Shown here piece by piece: positions 8,125 to 15,742 of a DNA stretch of 37,567 nt; position 1 is the first letter of the stretch, and each line of letters starts with the position of its first letter. The notes beneath the pieces are model-generated. The model was not told the origin of the DNA. It saw only the letters and a list, made by a program, of their open reading frames with translations, and ran no database searches. Position numbers and translations under genes: made by a program. The stretch spans positions 1 to 37,567 of the forward strand of contig DATGEP010000163.1 in NCBI GenBank assembly GCA_035310125.1, read 5' to 3'. Origin of the DNA: DATGEP01 sp035310125 (GTDB taxonomy: Bacteria; Chloroflexota; Ktedonobacteria; Ktedonobacterales; JADMIN01).

Positions 8125-9406
8125 AAGCATGGCCCGCGGAATCCACGTCCTCTTCTTGAGCGCGCACGGCGGCATGGGCGCGGACGCGGCCGTTCACGTC
8201 TCACTCGCCCGGACCCTCGATCGCAACCAGGTGCGCGTCAGCGCCGCGACCAGTGCGCACGAACCCCCGGGTGCGTCGGCACGTGAGGCGTTCGAACGTA
8301 TCCCGGACCTCACCCTGCTCCCGCTGGAGCTGGGCCGTACGTTCGGTGAACAGCACGGTCTGGGTAAGGCCGTAACGATGCTCCACAACCTGCACGGCAT
8401 GGCGAATCTCGTGACCCTGGCGCGTTGGTGCCGCGAGAACGATGTGGATGTGATTCATGTGACCGAGCGACCACGCCAGGCGTTGTTCGGGCTACTGCTC
8501 GCGCGTTTGTCAGGTTGCGCCTGCGTCGTGCAGGCACACACGTCGTTCTATCCGCACGACGCGACCCGACTAGCCAACTGGAGGCTGCACCAGGCCGACG
8601 CGGTTGTGGGCGTGTCACACTTCACCGCCAACACGTATCTGCGCCTCGCAAACCTCGCGCCGGATCGAGTGTTCGCGGTACACAACGCAGTCGATGGGGT
8701 CGTGTTTCGGCCCGAGCCGACGCACCGCGCGGCGATGCGTCAGCGGCTCGGTGTTCCCGCTGACGCGCCGGTCATTGGTTGCGTCGCGCGCCTCATGCGC
8801 TGGAAGGGCCAGGGCACGTTGCTCGAAGCGTTCGTATTGGTGCGGAAGACGATTCCGAGTGCACAGCTCGTCCTGGCCGGGCTCTCGGCGGATTCCTCAC
8901 CCGACGGCGACGGAACCTACCGGGACTATCTCGTACGTCGAATCGGCGCGCTGGGGCTGGAGGAGTGCGTGAAGTTGCCCGGTTTCCTGCCCCAGTCCGA
9001 CATGCCCAGCTTCTACTCGGCGCTCGACGTCGTCGCGCACCCGTCAATCGAAGAGCCATTTGGCCTCGCGGTGGTCGAAGCCATGGCGTGCTTGCGGCCG
9101 GTGGTGGCCATCGGCGGCGGCGGCATTCTCGAGATCATCCGCGATGAGGAGAATGGTTTACTTGTGCCGGCTGAGCAACCCGAGGCGATGGCGAATGCGA
9201 TCACGCGTTTATTCGGCAACCCGGCATTCGCCCAACACCTCGCAATCTCCGCACGCCAGCACGTACTGGAGAGATTCACCCCCGCGATCCAGGCCGCGGC
9301 GATGCTGAAGGTCTACCAGGAGGTCGTCGACCGCCGCGGCTCAGCCCACCGGTTGCACCGCGACGACGCTCAGCCACACCGGCACCGGTACGCTCCGCTG
9401 CAGTAG
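8114..9406 (+). CDS. GT4-family glycosyltransferase
   Basis: This 430-residue GT-B-fold retaining glycosyltransferase transfers a sugar from a nucleotide donor to the growing glycan on the cytoplasmic side. The N-terminal domain begins IHVLFLSAHGGMGADAAVHVSLARTL. The C-terminal donor domain contains VARLMRWKGQGTLLEAF, PGFLPQSDMPSFYSALDVVAHPS and the EX7E motif in EEPFGLAVVEAM, followed by GGGGILEIIRDEENGLLVP. The GTG at 8114 sits 9 bp after GGCGGAG and overlaps the flippase stop; an ATG at 8129 is an alternative. The last 20 or so residues are His/Arg-rich and are read from the antisense of the convergent FkbH gene (66-bp overlap), so they are probably not functional. Confidence 0.9.
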   Translation: MHNRSMARGIHVLFLSAHGGMGADAAVHVSLARTLDRNQVRVSAATSAHEPPGASAREAFERIPDLTLLPLELGRTFGEQHGLGKAVTMLHNLHGMANLVTLARWCRENDVDVIHVTERPRQALFGLLLARLSGCACVVQAHTSFYPHDATRLANWRLHQADAVVGVSHFTANTYLRLANLAPDRVFAVHNAVDGVVFRPEPTHRAAMRQRLGVPADAPVIGCVARLMRWKGQGTLLEAFVLVRKTIPSAQLVLAGLSADSSPDGDGTYRDYLVRRIGALGLEECVKLPGFLPQSDMPSFYSALDVVAHPSIEEPFGLAVVEAMACLRPVVAIGGGGILEIIRDEENGLLVPAEQPEAMANAITRLFGNPAFAQHLAISARQHVLERFTPAIQAAAMLKVYQEVVDRRGSAHRLHRDDAQPHRHRYAPLQ

Positions 9407-11524
9407 ATCGAGTTCCCAGACCTCCGAGCCGTCCGCGAGCCGCTGGATCAGGTTAAAACCATGCCGCGAGTAGCAGTCCCCCGCCGGCGCATTCTTGGCG
9501 GTCGGAATGAACCGACCGCGCAGCCGCGCCGCGCCCGTGGCGCGCGCACGCTCGGCAGCGCACCCTAGCAGCGCACTCTCGACGCCGCGACCCATCACCC
9601 GACAGCTCAGCAGGAACGTGTCGATCTCGCGTGCTCCGTCCTGTAGCGGCTCGAGAATAACCACACCGACCAGCCCGTTGTCTCCGAAGCGGTCGGTGAC
9701 GCGCATCCCCCATACATCCGCGCCACCCGCCAGCATCGCGCTCAGGTCACCCTCCGAATAACGGCGCGTGGTCAGGTTGAACTGGTTGGTCTTGTTGGTG
9801 AGCTGGGCAATGCGAGGCAGGCTCGCGGAATCGGCCGCGGCGATCTCGACGACCATGCTGAGCCCGCTCAGGTACTCGTCGAGCGAGGTCGAGACGCCGC
9901 GCGTCGACGCCTCGAAGTCCCGACGGTGCGCCTGGGCCGCGTAAAGCCGCCCGCGCGCGCGGTCCTCGGCCGTCAGGGCCAGGCTTTCGAACACGTCAAG
10001 GTCCAGGAGTGCGGCGCGGTACTGAGCCGCATCGCTTGGCAGCTCGGGGACGAGGACCTCAGGCAGCTCAGCGCGCACGGCCGCGCGCTCGACCGGGTTG
10101 TCGTCGAGGAGGACCAGACTGTCAAGGCCGATATTGAGCTCGACGGCAATCTCGCGCAGGTTGGCCGCTTTCGAATTCCAGTTGATGCGCCGCGCCGCGA
10201 AGTGGGCGGGCTTGAGGACCATCGCGGGGTGGTGCTCAATTACCGGCCAGGCGTCCTCGAGGTTGTTCTTGCTGCACACGGCCAGCAGGATCCCCCGCCG
10301 CCAGAGTCGCTCCAATTCGCGCTGAAACGCGCTGAACGCGTTGCCGGGCGCATCGGCCCCGAGTTGCAGCCCGTCCATGCCGTCCTCGCCGACGACTCCG
10401 CCCCACAACGTATTGTCGAGGTCGACAACGATGCACTTGCGGCCCAGCCCGCGGAGTGGTTTGAGATAGCGCAGGTACTCGCGCGCGAGGGCGAGGTGCA
10501 TGCTGTCACTCCAGGCGACGCGTGCGGTCAGCCAGACGCGTGCATCAGTTGCCGTGGTTTTGCCAGCCTTAGCCTGGACTCTGTCTTCATCGACGACGTA
10601 CACCGTCTGGTATCGCGTGCGCACCAGCTCGGCGATGCGTCGATTGAGCTCGCCGAAAAGTTCGGCCTGGCCCAGCTCGTCCCGCCAATCAAGAATGCCG
10701 AGTGCAGGGTGCTGCGGAGTCACCATGTTGTGCAGCAGCACCAAAGCCGAGCTGCGCTGGGTGAACGTATCCATGAGGCCCTGGAGGCTCGCCAGGCCGG
10801 TGTCACCTTCGGCGCGGCGCTGCTCAACGGAGAGCTCGCTGGGGTCATCATGCAACCGCGGAAAGAGACGACTGGCATGGATCGCACAGACCAGCACATC
10901 GGGCCCAAAGGCATACAGGCCGCTCGACGGATCAAGGATCTCCTGCCTGACCTGATCGAAGCCGGCCAGGTACAGCGTGGGTCGCAACCCAGCGCGATAG
11001 CACTCCACACTGATGTAGCTGGCGAGGTGATCCAGCGTCGCATTGCCGACCAGTGCGATCCGCAGCTGGCGTGCGGCCGGCGCCTCGGGCAGGACCTTCC
11101 GGAGCTCATCCAGGCGCGCCGCAACGGTCAGGTAACTGCGTGCCGTCGGTAGCGCTTCGACCAGTTGGAGGTAGCTCGCCAGCGCCTGCTCGGGTTCGCC
11201 CAGGCGCTCATGCACGCGCGCCAGGCTCAGGTACGGGTTGGGCTCGGCTGGCCGCACGGCAATTGCGTCGCGCCAGGCGGTGGCAGCCGCGGACCACCGC
11301 TGCTGCCGCTGGAGGTGCTGCGCGAGTGCCGTTCGCCCCTGAGCCGGGTCCAGGTCGATGGCATGTCGAAGCGCATCTTCCGTCTGCGTCTCTGGTGCGG
11401 CCTTCGCTGCGCGCAGCCAGTGTGACGCCAACTCGCGGCGCAACTCGAAGCGGATTTGCTCGGAGAGCGTCGATCCGTTGCTGGCCAGGAAGGTGCTCAG
11501 TGCCTCGATGACGTCATGCGGCAC
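9341..11524 (-). CDS. FkbH-like HAD-IIIC protein with N-terminal TPR-like region (acyl/glyceryl-ACP-forming)
   Basis: The protein has 727 residues. An N-terminal helical TPR-like segment (about residues 35-140) precedes an FkbH N-domain (ALVGNATLDHL...SVECYRAGLRPTLYLAGFDQV). The HAD-IIIC phosphatase domain follows, with the nucleophile motif CIVVDLDNTLWGG (near residue 368), AVCSKNN and LVLLDDNPVER. The C-terminal part is GNAT-like (MRVTDRFGDNGLVGVVIL...RGRFIPTAKNAPAGDCY). FkbH proteins convert 1,3-bisphosphoglycerate into glyceryl-S-ACP in polyketide pathways; related proteins occur in glycan loci. The ACP gene two genes upstream fits this. GTG 11524 is preceded by AGAGGG and overlaps the upstream frame by 11 bp; a TTG at 11557 would add 11 residues. 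I infer that it loads a C3 hydroxy-acid onto the ACP for glycan acylation. Confidence 0.85.
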   Translation of the reverse strand: MPHDVIEALSTFLASNGSTLSEQIRFELRRELASHWLRAAKAAPETQTEDALRHAIDLDPAQGRTALAQHLQRQQRWSAAATAWRDAIAVRPAEPNPYLSLARVHERLGEPEQALASYLQLVEALPTARSYLTVAARLDELRKVLPEAPAARQLRIALVGNATLDHLASYISVECYRAGLRPTLYLAGFDQVRQEILDPSSGLYAFGPDVLVCAIHASRLFPRLHDDPSELSVEQRRAEGDTGLASLQGLMDTFTQRSSALVLLHNMVTPQHPALGILDWRDELGQAELFGELNRRIAELVRTRYQTVYVVDEDRVQAKAGKTTATDARVWLTARVAWSDSMHLALAREYLRYLKPLRGLGRKCIVVDLDNTLWGGVVGEDGMDGLQLGADAPGNAFSAFQRELERLWRRGILLAVCSKNNLEDAWPVIEHHPAMVLKPAHFAARRINWNSKAANLREIAVELNIGLDSLVLLDDNPVERAAVRAELPEVLVPELPSDAAQYRAALLDLDVFESLALTAEDRARGRLYAAQAHRRDFEASTRGVSTSLDEYLSGLSMVVEIAAADSASLPRIAQLTNKTNQFNLTTRRYSEGDLSAMLAGGADVWGMRVTDRFGDNGLVGVVILEPLQDGAREIDTFLLSCRVMGRGVESALLGCAAERARATGAARLRGRFIPTAKNAPAGDCYSRHGFNLIQRLADGSEVWELDLLQRSVPVPVWLSVVAVQPVG

Positions 11525-11842
11525 AGGCGCTGGCCCTCTGCGACGCCGCGGCGACAACAGCGACGAGCGCCACCGCCCAGGTTTCCGCGTGTGACAGGCT
11601 TACCCGAAGCTGTGGCTCACCCGGCAGGGTTAGCCGAGCGACTCGATCGAACGTCCACAGCGCGAGTTCCGGCCGCCCGTCGGCTCGGCGTTCGACCTCA
11701 ACCTGCCAGTAGGCGAGGGAGGTGACGCTGGCGAGCGCTTTCACCGCCGCTTCCTTGGCGGCGAATCGCGCCGCGAAGTGCTGGGCTGGGCGGTCGCCAT
11801 GGCGTCTTCCTTGACAGCAATCTGCCGTTCGCGGCTGCTCAT
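11514..11842 (-). pseudogene. AcpS/Sfp-type phosphopantetheinyl transferase domain split by a frameshift
   Basis: Two overlapping frames together encode a phosphopantetheinyl transferase C-terminal half. From ATG 11842, seven bp after the acyltransferase stop, the frame reads MSSRERQIAVKED but stops at 11741. The continuing frame, offset by one base, reads PAQHFAARFAAKEAAVKAL, then VEVERRADGRPELAL and VSLSHAETWAVALV to the stop at 11514. The KEA and SLSHAE motifs are the metal- and CoA-binding signatures of these enzymes, which activate ACPs with 4'-phosphopantetheine. The second frame has no ATG, GTG or TTG before its Val in AAVKAL. A one-base indel near 11775-11810, either real or a sequence error, is the simplest explanation. 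No slippery heptamer is evident. The N-terminal Asp-containing half of the family is also absent. It lies between the ACP/acyltransferase genes and FkbH. Confidence 0.65.
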
Positions 11843-11850
11843 CGCGGTAC

Positions 11851-12420
11851 TCAGAATTTCTTGATCACGCGCGCCGGGTTGCCCATAGCCAGCGTTCGGG
11901 CGGGCACGTCGCTCATCACCACGCTGCCGGCGCCGACGACCGCATCGTCGCCAATGGTCACACCCGGTAGGATGGTTGCCCGGTTGCCGATCCAGACGCG
12001 ATTGCCAATCAGCACCGGTCGCGACTCCGGCAGCCGCGAATGGTCGGCCACTTCGTGGAAATCGCTGTCGAGGATGATCACGTGCGTTCCAATGAGACAA
12101 TCCGCACCGATGCGGACGAGCTTGGTGGCGCAAATATCAACACCGTAATTCAGCACCGTCCGGTCGCCGATCTCGAGCAACCCGCCAGGGAACGTAGCGA
12201 AGACTGAATGGGCATAGTGCGACAGCAACTGGACGCGCTCGCCGATCCGGATGCGGCCGCCATTCTGGACAAAGATCTTGCCGGTAACCCGAGTCCAGGC
12301 GCCCACCTCATCGCACGATCGGAGCCACAACCGTGCTCCCAGCCACTCCCGAACCTTGCGGACGGTCTCGAAAGGTGATCGCCAATAGTATGCCGGGGAG
12401 CGGGGTAGCACGTGGATCAT
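11851..12420 (-). CDS. Left-handed beta-helix (hexapeptide-repeat) acyltransferase
   Basis: This 189-residue member of the LbH acetyltransferase family transfers acetyl or another acyl group to a sugar hydroxyl or amine. The hexapeptide repeats run from about residue 55 to the C-terminus (IRIGERVQL, LEIGDRTVL, VRIGADCLIG, VLIGNRVWIGNRATILPGVTIGDDAVVGAGSVV). They end with the usual GNPARVIKKF. The catalytic-type His lies in SDFHEVADHSR. The ATG at 12420 is preferred; an upstream GTG at 12459 would overlap the ACP stop. It sits 16 bp after the ACP gene, so an ACP-bound acyl donor is a plausible alternative to acetyl-CoA. It is paralogous in fold to the enzyme at 12771-13382. Confidence 0.85.
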   Translation of the reverse strand: MIHVLPRSPAYYWRSPFETVRKVREWLGARLWLRSCDEVGAWTRVTGKIFVQNGGRIRIGERVQLLSHYAHSVFATFPGGLLEIGDRTVLNYGVDICATKLVRIGADCLIGTHVIILDSDFHEVADHSRLPESRPVLIGNRVWIGNRATILPGVTIGDDAVVGAGSVVMSDVPARTLAMGNPARVIKKF

Positions 12421-12436
12421 CGCCAGGGTCCCAGGC

Positions 12437-12694
12437 TCACGCAGGGAGCCCCGCGGCACGCCTCTGGTTGAGTATATCGACGATACGGTCGAGCGAGGTC
12501 ATCGACGTCATTTCGTCCATCGACAAGGTGAGTTCGAAGTGTTCTTCAAAGGCGACGAGCAGGACCATGTGGAGGATCGACGTCCAACGCCCGAAAGTAG
12601 CCTGACTCGGGTTCTCGGGCAGGTCGCTCTGATCGATGCCGAAAGTGTCGGCCATGATTTCGCGGACCTGCTCAGTTAGCGTCTCGTCGTACAT
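12437..12694 (-). CDS. Acyl carrier protein
   Basis: This 85-residue acidic, helical protein has the acyl-carrier fold. The phosphopantetheine attachment site is Ser39 in FGRWTSILHMVLLVAFEEHF; this W-x-S-x-x-H form is common in ACPs that accompany FkbH proteins, instead of the classical DSL. The start of helix 1 (TEQVREIMADTFGI) and the final helix (SLDRIVDILNQR) are in the expected places. It is the first gene of the acyl module (ACP, beta-helix acyltransferase, phosphopantetheinyl transferase remnant, FkbH) and has its own PHO-like operator 45 bp upstream. It probably carries the C3 or other acyl unit that will be placed on the glycan. Confidence 0.85.
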   Translation of the reverse strand: MYDETLTEQVREIMADTFGIDQSDLPENPSQATFGRWTSILHMVLLVAFEEHFELTLSMDEMTSMTSLDRIVDILNQRRAAGLPA

Positions 12695-12738
12695 GATGGA
12701 AGTCTGGACCGTGACGCTGTGTGTTGGCGTTCGACGCC

Positions 12739-12756
12739 GGTTGAGTTTCGGTGAAG
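12739..12756 (-). promoter_or_regulatory. PHO-box-like direct repeat upstream of the ACP operon
   Basis: On the minus strand CTTCACC-GAAA-CTCAACC has an 11-bp period and lies 45 bp from the ACP start codon. Both half-sites are close to the consensus. The GAAA spacer recurs in the box at 20743-20760. Confidence 0.6.
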
Positions 12757-12770
12757 CCGTCGCGGGCGTC

Positions 12771-13382
12771 CTATGCCGGTGGATTGCCGAGTCGCAGGAT
12801 GCGTGCCGGCACCCCGCCGACGACGGCGCCCGCTGGGACGTTGCGGGTCACCACACTGCCTGCGCCAATCACCGCGTCGGACCCGATGGTCACGCCCTTC
12901 AAGACGATGGCGCGGGCCCCGATCCAGACGCGATCGCCAATCCGTACCGGCTTGGCAACCAGGTCACTGCTCGGCAGCGCATGCTGGTCGGTATCCATGA
13001 TGATGACTTCGCGGGCGACCTTGCAATCGCGCCCGATCGTGATCTCCGCTGCCGCAACGATCTCCGTGCCGCGATTCAAGTAGGTGCCGTTGCCAATCCG
13101 GATCAGCGCGCCTTGCCAGCACTCGATGCGCACCCCGCTGAAGAACGCACAGTTTTCGACTTCAATGCGGCCGAAATTGGTGACGCAAGGAAACGGCAGC
13201 CCGCCCACCACGACGACGATTCCGGCGCGTTGAAAGTGGCGCCGCAGCCACCACCCCAGAACGTGGGGCACGATGCCCTCTTTGGCGAGCCGCCGGCGCA
13301 CCCGCTGCACAGTTGATGCCCCGGCAGAGTCTGGCGGTGCGGGGTAGGGCATGGGGTAGCTGCTTGGGGGCGACGTTCGCAT
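12771..13382 (-). CDS. Left-handed beta-helix acetyltransferase (second copy)
   Basis: This 203-residue hexapeptide acyltransferase resembles the WcaF/colanic-acid type enzymes that O-acetylate sugars during polysaccharide assembly. The N-terminal region is helical and basic (VQRVRRRLAKEGIVPHVLGWWLRRHF). The coil then runs VRIECWQGALIRIGNGTYLN, ITIGRDCKVAREVIIMDTDQHALP and VRIGDRVWIGARAIVLKGVTIGSDAVIGAGSVV, closing with GGVPARILRLG. The presumed catalytic His is in TDQHALP. The ATG at 13382 lies 8 bp after the stop of the GT4 gene. No Shine-Dalgarno is visible, and the Met ten codons later is possible. It is last in the minus-strand transcription unit running from the GT-C gene. Confidence 0.85.
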   Translation of the reverse strand: MRTSPPSSYPMPYPAPPDSAGASTVQRVRRRLAKEGIVPHVLGWWLRRHFQRAGIVVVVGGLPFPCVTNFGRIEVENCAFFSGVRIECWQGALIRIGNGTYLNRGTEIVAAAEITIGRDCKVAREVIIMDTDQHALPSSDLVAKPVRIGDRVWIGARAIVLKGVTIGSDAVIGAGSVVTRNVPAGAVVGGVPARILRLGNPPA

Positions 13383-13390
13383 GGAGTGTA

Positions 13391-14674
13391 CTAGCTTGCT
13401 AACGGCGGAATGTGCATCGCCGGATCCTGCGGGCGCAGGCTGCCTGTATGTCCATTGGCCAGCCCACGGGCATGGCGCCTGGTCCACATGAACGATTCGA
13501 GTTGGCGGAGCACCGAGCCCCAACTGTAGCGCTCTTCGACGAGTGCGCGTCCGCGGTGACCCAGGCTCGCTGCCAGAGCCTTGTCGTCGAGCACTTGCAG
13601 CACGCTGCGGGCGAACGCCATCGGGTCATCGGCGACCAGCAGGTGCTCGCCGTCCGCGATCGCGATCCCCTCGCAGCCAACCGACGTCGACACCAGCGGA
13701 CAGCCCATCGCCAGACCCTCGAGCACCTTGAGGCGGGTTCCGCTTCCCATCCGCAGGGGTATTGCAATGACGCCCGCGCGCGCGACGTACGGGCGCGTAT
13801 CGGGCACCCGGTCAGTCACCACGATGTTCTTCGAGGCAAGCCGCCGCAACTCGTCCGGGGGTCCGCCGCCGACAATCGTGAAGACCAGGTTCGGCCGTTC
13901 GCGCAGCAGCCGCGGCATGATCTCGCGGGCGAAGTACAGGGCGGCGTCGACGTTCGGACGGTAATGCATGACGCCCACGAAGACGACGCTGTTTGCATCT
14001 CGGGCACCGGGCGTGGGCCGGAATTCATCGATGTCCACGCCGTTGGGCACCACCAGCGTCGGCGTTCGCGGTGAGTACCGACGCAAAATGGTCTCTTCGC
14101 GGTCAGAGGTGACGATGCAGCCGTCGGAGTGCTTCCAACTCCGCTGCTCCTCGTGCCGAAACTTGCGGTATTCGACCCAGTTGTAGAATTTTCGCAAGGC
14201 GGAGCGTTCGATCGCGAACGTCCGATACAGCAGTTCGTACTCGATGTTGTGCTCGTCCACGAGGAGCGGTGCTTTGGTGGACCGGTAGTCAAAACCAGTC
14301 ATCTGGCTGGACTCGACCTGAATAATGTCGAAATCCCCGTTTACCAGCACCCGATCGAGCGCCGCTTGCATCGCCCTCGACTCGAGGCTTTGCCATTGGA
14401 ACGAGGCTGGCGAAAACAACGAGCTCAACTGCGCCTGGCGTTTGGCGGCGGTCGAAGGTTCGTCGCGGACCACCGCATGGATACGCGCGCCGGTCTGCTC
14501 GAGGGCGGCCACACTGTCCTGATCGTTTGGCCCCGCATACGCGAGTACCGAAACGTCGTGCCGCTGCGCAAGGTACTTGATGATCTGATAGACGCGAATG
14601 CCGAAACCCCAAACCAGGGGGTACGGCAACGACGGCGTCACAATCAGAACGCGTAGACGCTCAGGGTCGCTCAT
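13391..14674 (-). CDS. GT4-family glycosyltransferase
   Basis: This 427-residue GT-B glycosyltransferase has the N-terminal pattern LRVLIVTPSLPYPLVWGFGIRVYQIIKYLAQRHDV, which is common in exopolysaccharide GT4 enzymes. The acceptor domain includes LLVDEHNIEYELLYR. The donor-binding half contains LVVPNGVDIDEF, VVFVGVMHYRPNVDAALYFAREIMP, IVGGGPPDELRRL and PLRMGSGTRLKVLEGLAMGCPLVSTSVGCEGI. The last is the EX7E-like region in its 'GGG/GSGTRLKVLE' form. It transfers a sugar from a nucleotide donor to a lipid-linked intermediate at the cytoplasmic face. It is spaced 30 bp from the UbiA gene and 8 bp from the downstream acetyltransferase, consistent with co-transcription. Confidence 0.9.
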   Translation of the reverse strand: MSDPERLRVLIVTPSLPYPLVWGFGIRVYQIIKYLAQRHDVSVLAYAGPNDQDSVAALEQTGARIHAVVRDEPSTAAKRQAQLSSLFSPASFQWQSLESRAMQAALDRVLVNGDFDIIQVESSQMTGFDYRSTKAPLLVDEHNIEYELLYRTFAIERSALRKFYNWVEYRKFRHEEQRSWKHSDGCIVTSDREETILRRYSPRTPTLVVPNGVDIDEFRPTPGARDANSVVFVGVMHYRPNVDAALYFAREIMPRLLRERPNLVFTIVGGGPPDELRRLASKNIVVTDRVPDTRPYVARAGVIAIPLRMGSGTRLKVLEGLAMGCPLVSTSVGCEGIAIADGEHLLVADDPMAFARSVLQVLDDKALAASLGHRGRALVEERYSWGSVLRQLESFMWTRRHARGLANGHTGSLRPQDPAMHIPPLAS

Positions 14675-14704
14675 GTAGCGTTTTATCCGAAAGTATGTTC
14701 GAGC

Positions 14705-15706
14705 TCACTTCCTGTCGAGGATGGTCGGAGCCGTTGGCGCGAACATGGTTTGCATGATGGGAATGTTAACCAGCATAAGGATACCCATCAGCAGCGTACA
14801 TGCCACGACCGCGGCCATCAGCAGCGGTTCCTTGTACAGGCCTTCCGGATTCTGCGCCGAGCTGTTCTTCTTGAAAGACAGTGAGAGGTAGATCGCCATC
14901 ACCATCGCGACGAGCGGGAAAGCCAGGATCAACTCGAGCCGATAGCGCATGATGAACGCGCCGAGGAACAGCATCGCCGCCGACGCATAGAACATGATGG
15001 AGACCATCAAACGGTCCAGGGTGTAGTGGCCCAACGACTTTCGATACGCCGCGGCCCGAGCAGGATCGCCAATCTCGCGATACTCGGCGTAGCGCTTGGT
15101 CGCCATGAAGAAACATCCCACCATCCAGTAGCTGAGCAACAGTGAGGCGGGTGCGACCGACGCCGTCGACGCAATGAACCAGCCGGCGAGCATACGCAGC
15201 GGGTTGTTGATCGATTCCGAGAGCACGTCGATGTACGGCACGTCTTTACTGCGGATCGGTGGGATGTTGTAGATACAACCCATCACCCAGAGCACGAACA
15301 GCGTGATCGCAAATGGGATCGAGACGATCAGTCCCAGTCCGACTCCGACCAGCATCAGCACCAACCACTGCACATACGCGAGCGGGATGCTGACCCGTCC
15401 GGACGGGACGGGCCGGGCGTGCTTGATCGGGTGAAAGCGGTCGGTCCTGGCGTCAAGGACTTCGTTGATGACGTAGTTGCTAGAAGCCACGAGGCACGTC
15501 GCGAAGAGGCCGACGAGGATATTGAGCCACAGGTTGGCTGGGATGTGGGTTGGGTCGCTGCCGATCGCGGCGATGATCCCTGGCAGAACGAACACGTTCT
15601 TGAACCAATGATCGATCCGGGCGATCTGGATGTGACCGCGGAGCGTGGGGCGCGCGGGCACAGACTCCAGAGGGGGTGCGCCGAGGCCGACGATGGTAGT
15701 TGCCAT
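14705..15706 (-). CDS. UbiA-family prenyltransferase resembling decaprenyl-phosphate phosphoribosyltransferase
   Basis: This 333-residue membrane protein has about nine transmembrane segments and the first UbiA Asp-rich motif as NEVLDARTD (N81-x3-D85-x3-D89). It continues FHPIKHARPVPSGRVS, the pattern of DPPR synthase (Rv3806c type). DPPR synthase attaches 5-phosphoribose to polyprenyl phosphate. The second motif region, YIDVLSESINNPLRMLAGW, and a SYWMVGCFFMATKRYAEYREIGD loop also fit that subfamily rather than quinone prenyltransferases. It lies 36 bp downstream of a HAD phosphatase gene and near a GT-C transferase, suggesting polyprenyl-P-pentose donor synthesis. A separate PHO-like box 45 bp upstream, inside the end of the HAD gene, may give it its own promoter. 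Confidence 0.85.
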   Translation of the reverse strand: MATTIVGLGAPPLESVPARPTLRGHIQIARIDHWFKNVFVLPGIIAAIGSDPTHIPANLWLNILVGLFATCLVASSNYVINEVLDARTDRFHPIKHARPVPSGRVSIPLAYVQWLVLMLVGVGLGLIVSIPFAITLFVLWVMGCIYNIPPIRSKDVPYIDVLSESINNPLRMLAGWFIASTASVAPASLLLSYWMVGCFFMATKRYAEYREIGDPARAAAYRKSLGHYTLDRLMVSIMFYASAAMLFLGAFIMRYRLELILAFPLVAMVMAIYLSLSFKKNSSAQNPEGLYKEPLLMAAVVACTLLMGILMLVNIPIMQTMFAPTAPTILDRK

Positions 15707-15742
15707 GATCAGATGTTGTGTGGCATTGGCAGCATGGGCCGT

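Noticed and set aside
9926..11152. A 408-codon open frame on the plus strand, antisense to FkbH
   Set aside because: The predicted protein is Arg/Gly/Ala-rich without motifs, and the opposite strand encodes clear FkbH domains. It is a by-product of high GC content.
11741..12133. A 130-codon minus-strand frame overlapping the beta-helix acyltransferase
   Set aside because: Most of it is an out-of-frame reading of the acyltransferase. Only its last 33 codons (from 11842) look protein-like, and I treat them as the start of the frameshifted phosphopantetheinyl transferase.
12466..12472. A single GGTTGAG 46 bp upstream of the acyltransferase start at 12420
   Set aside because: The distance matches the other boxes, but no phased partner is present and it lies within the ACP coding sequence. 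It may be coincidence.
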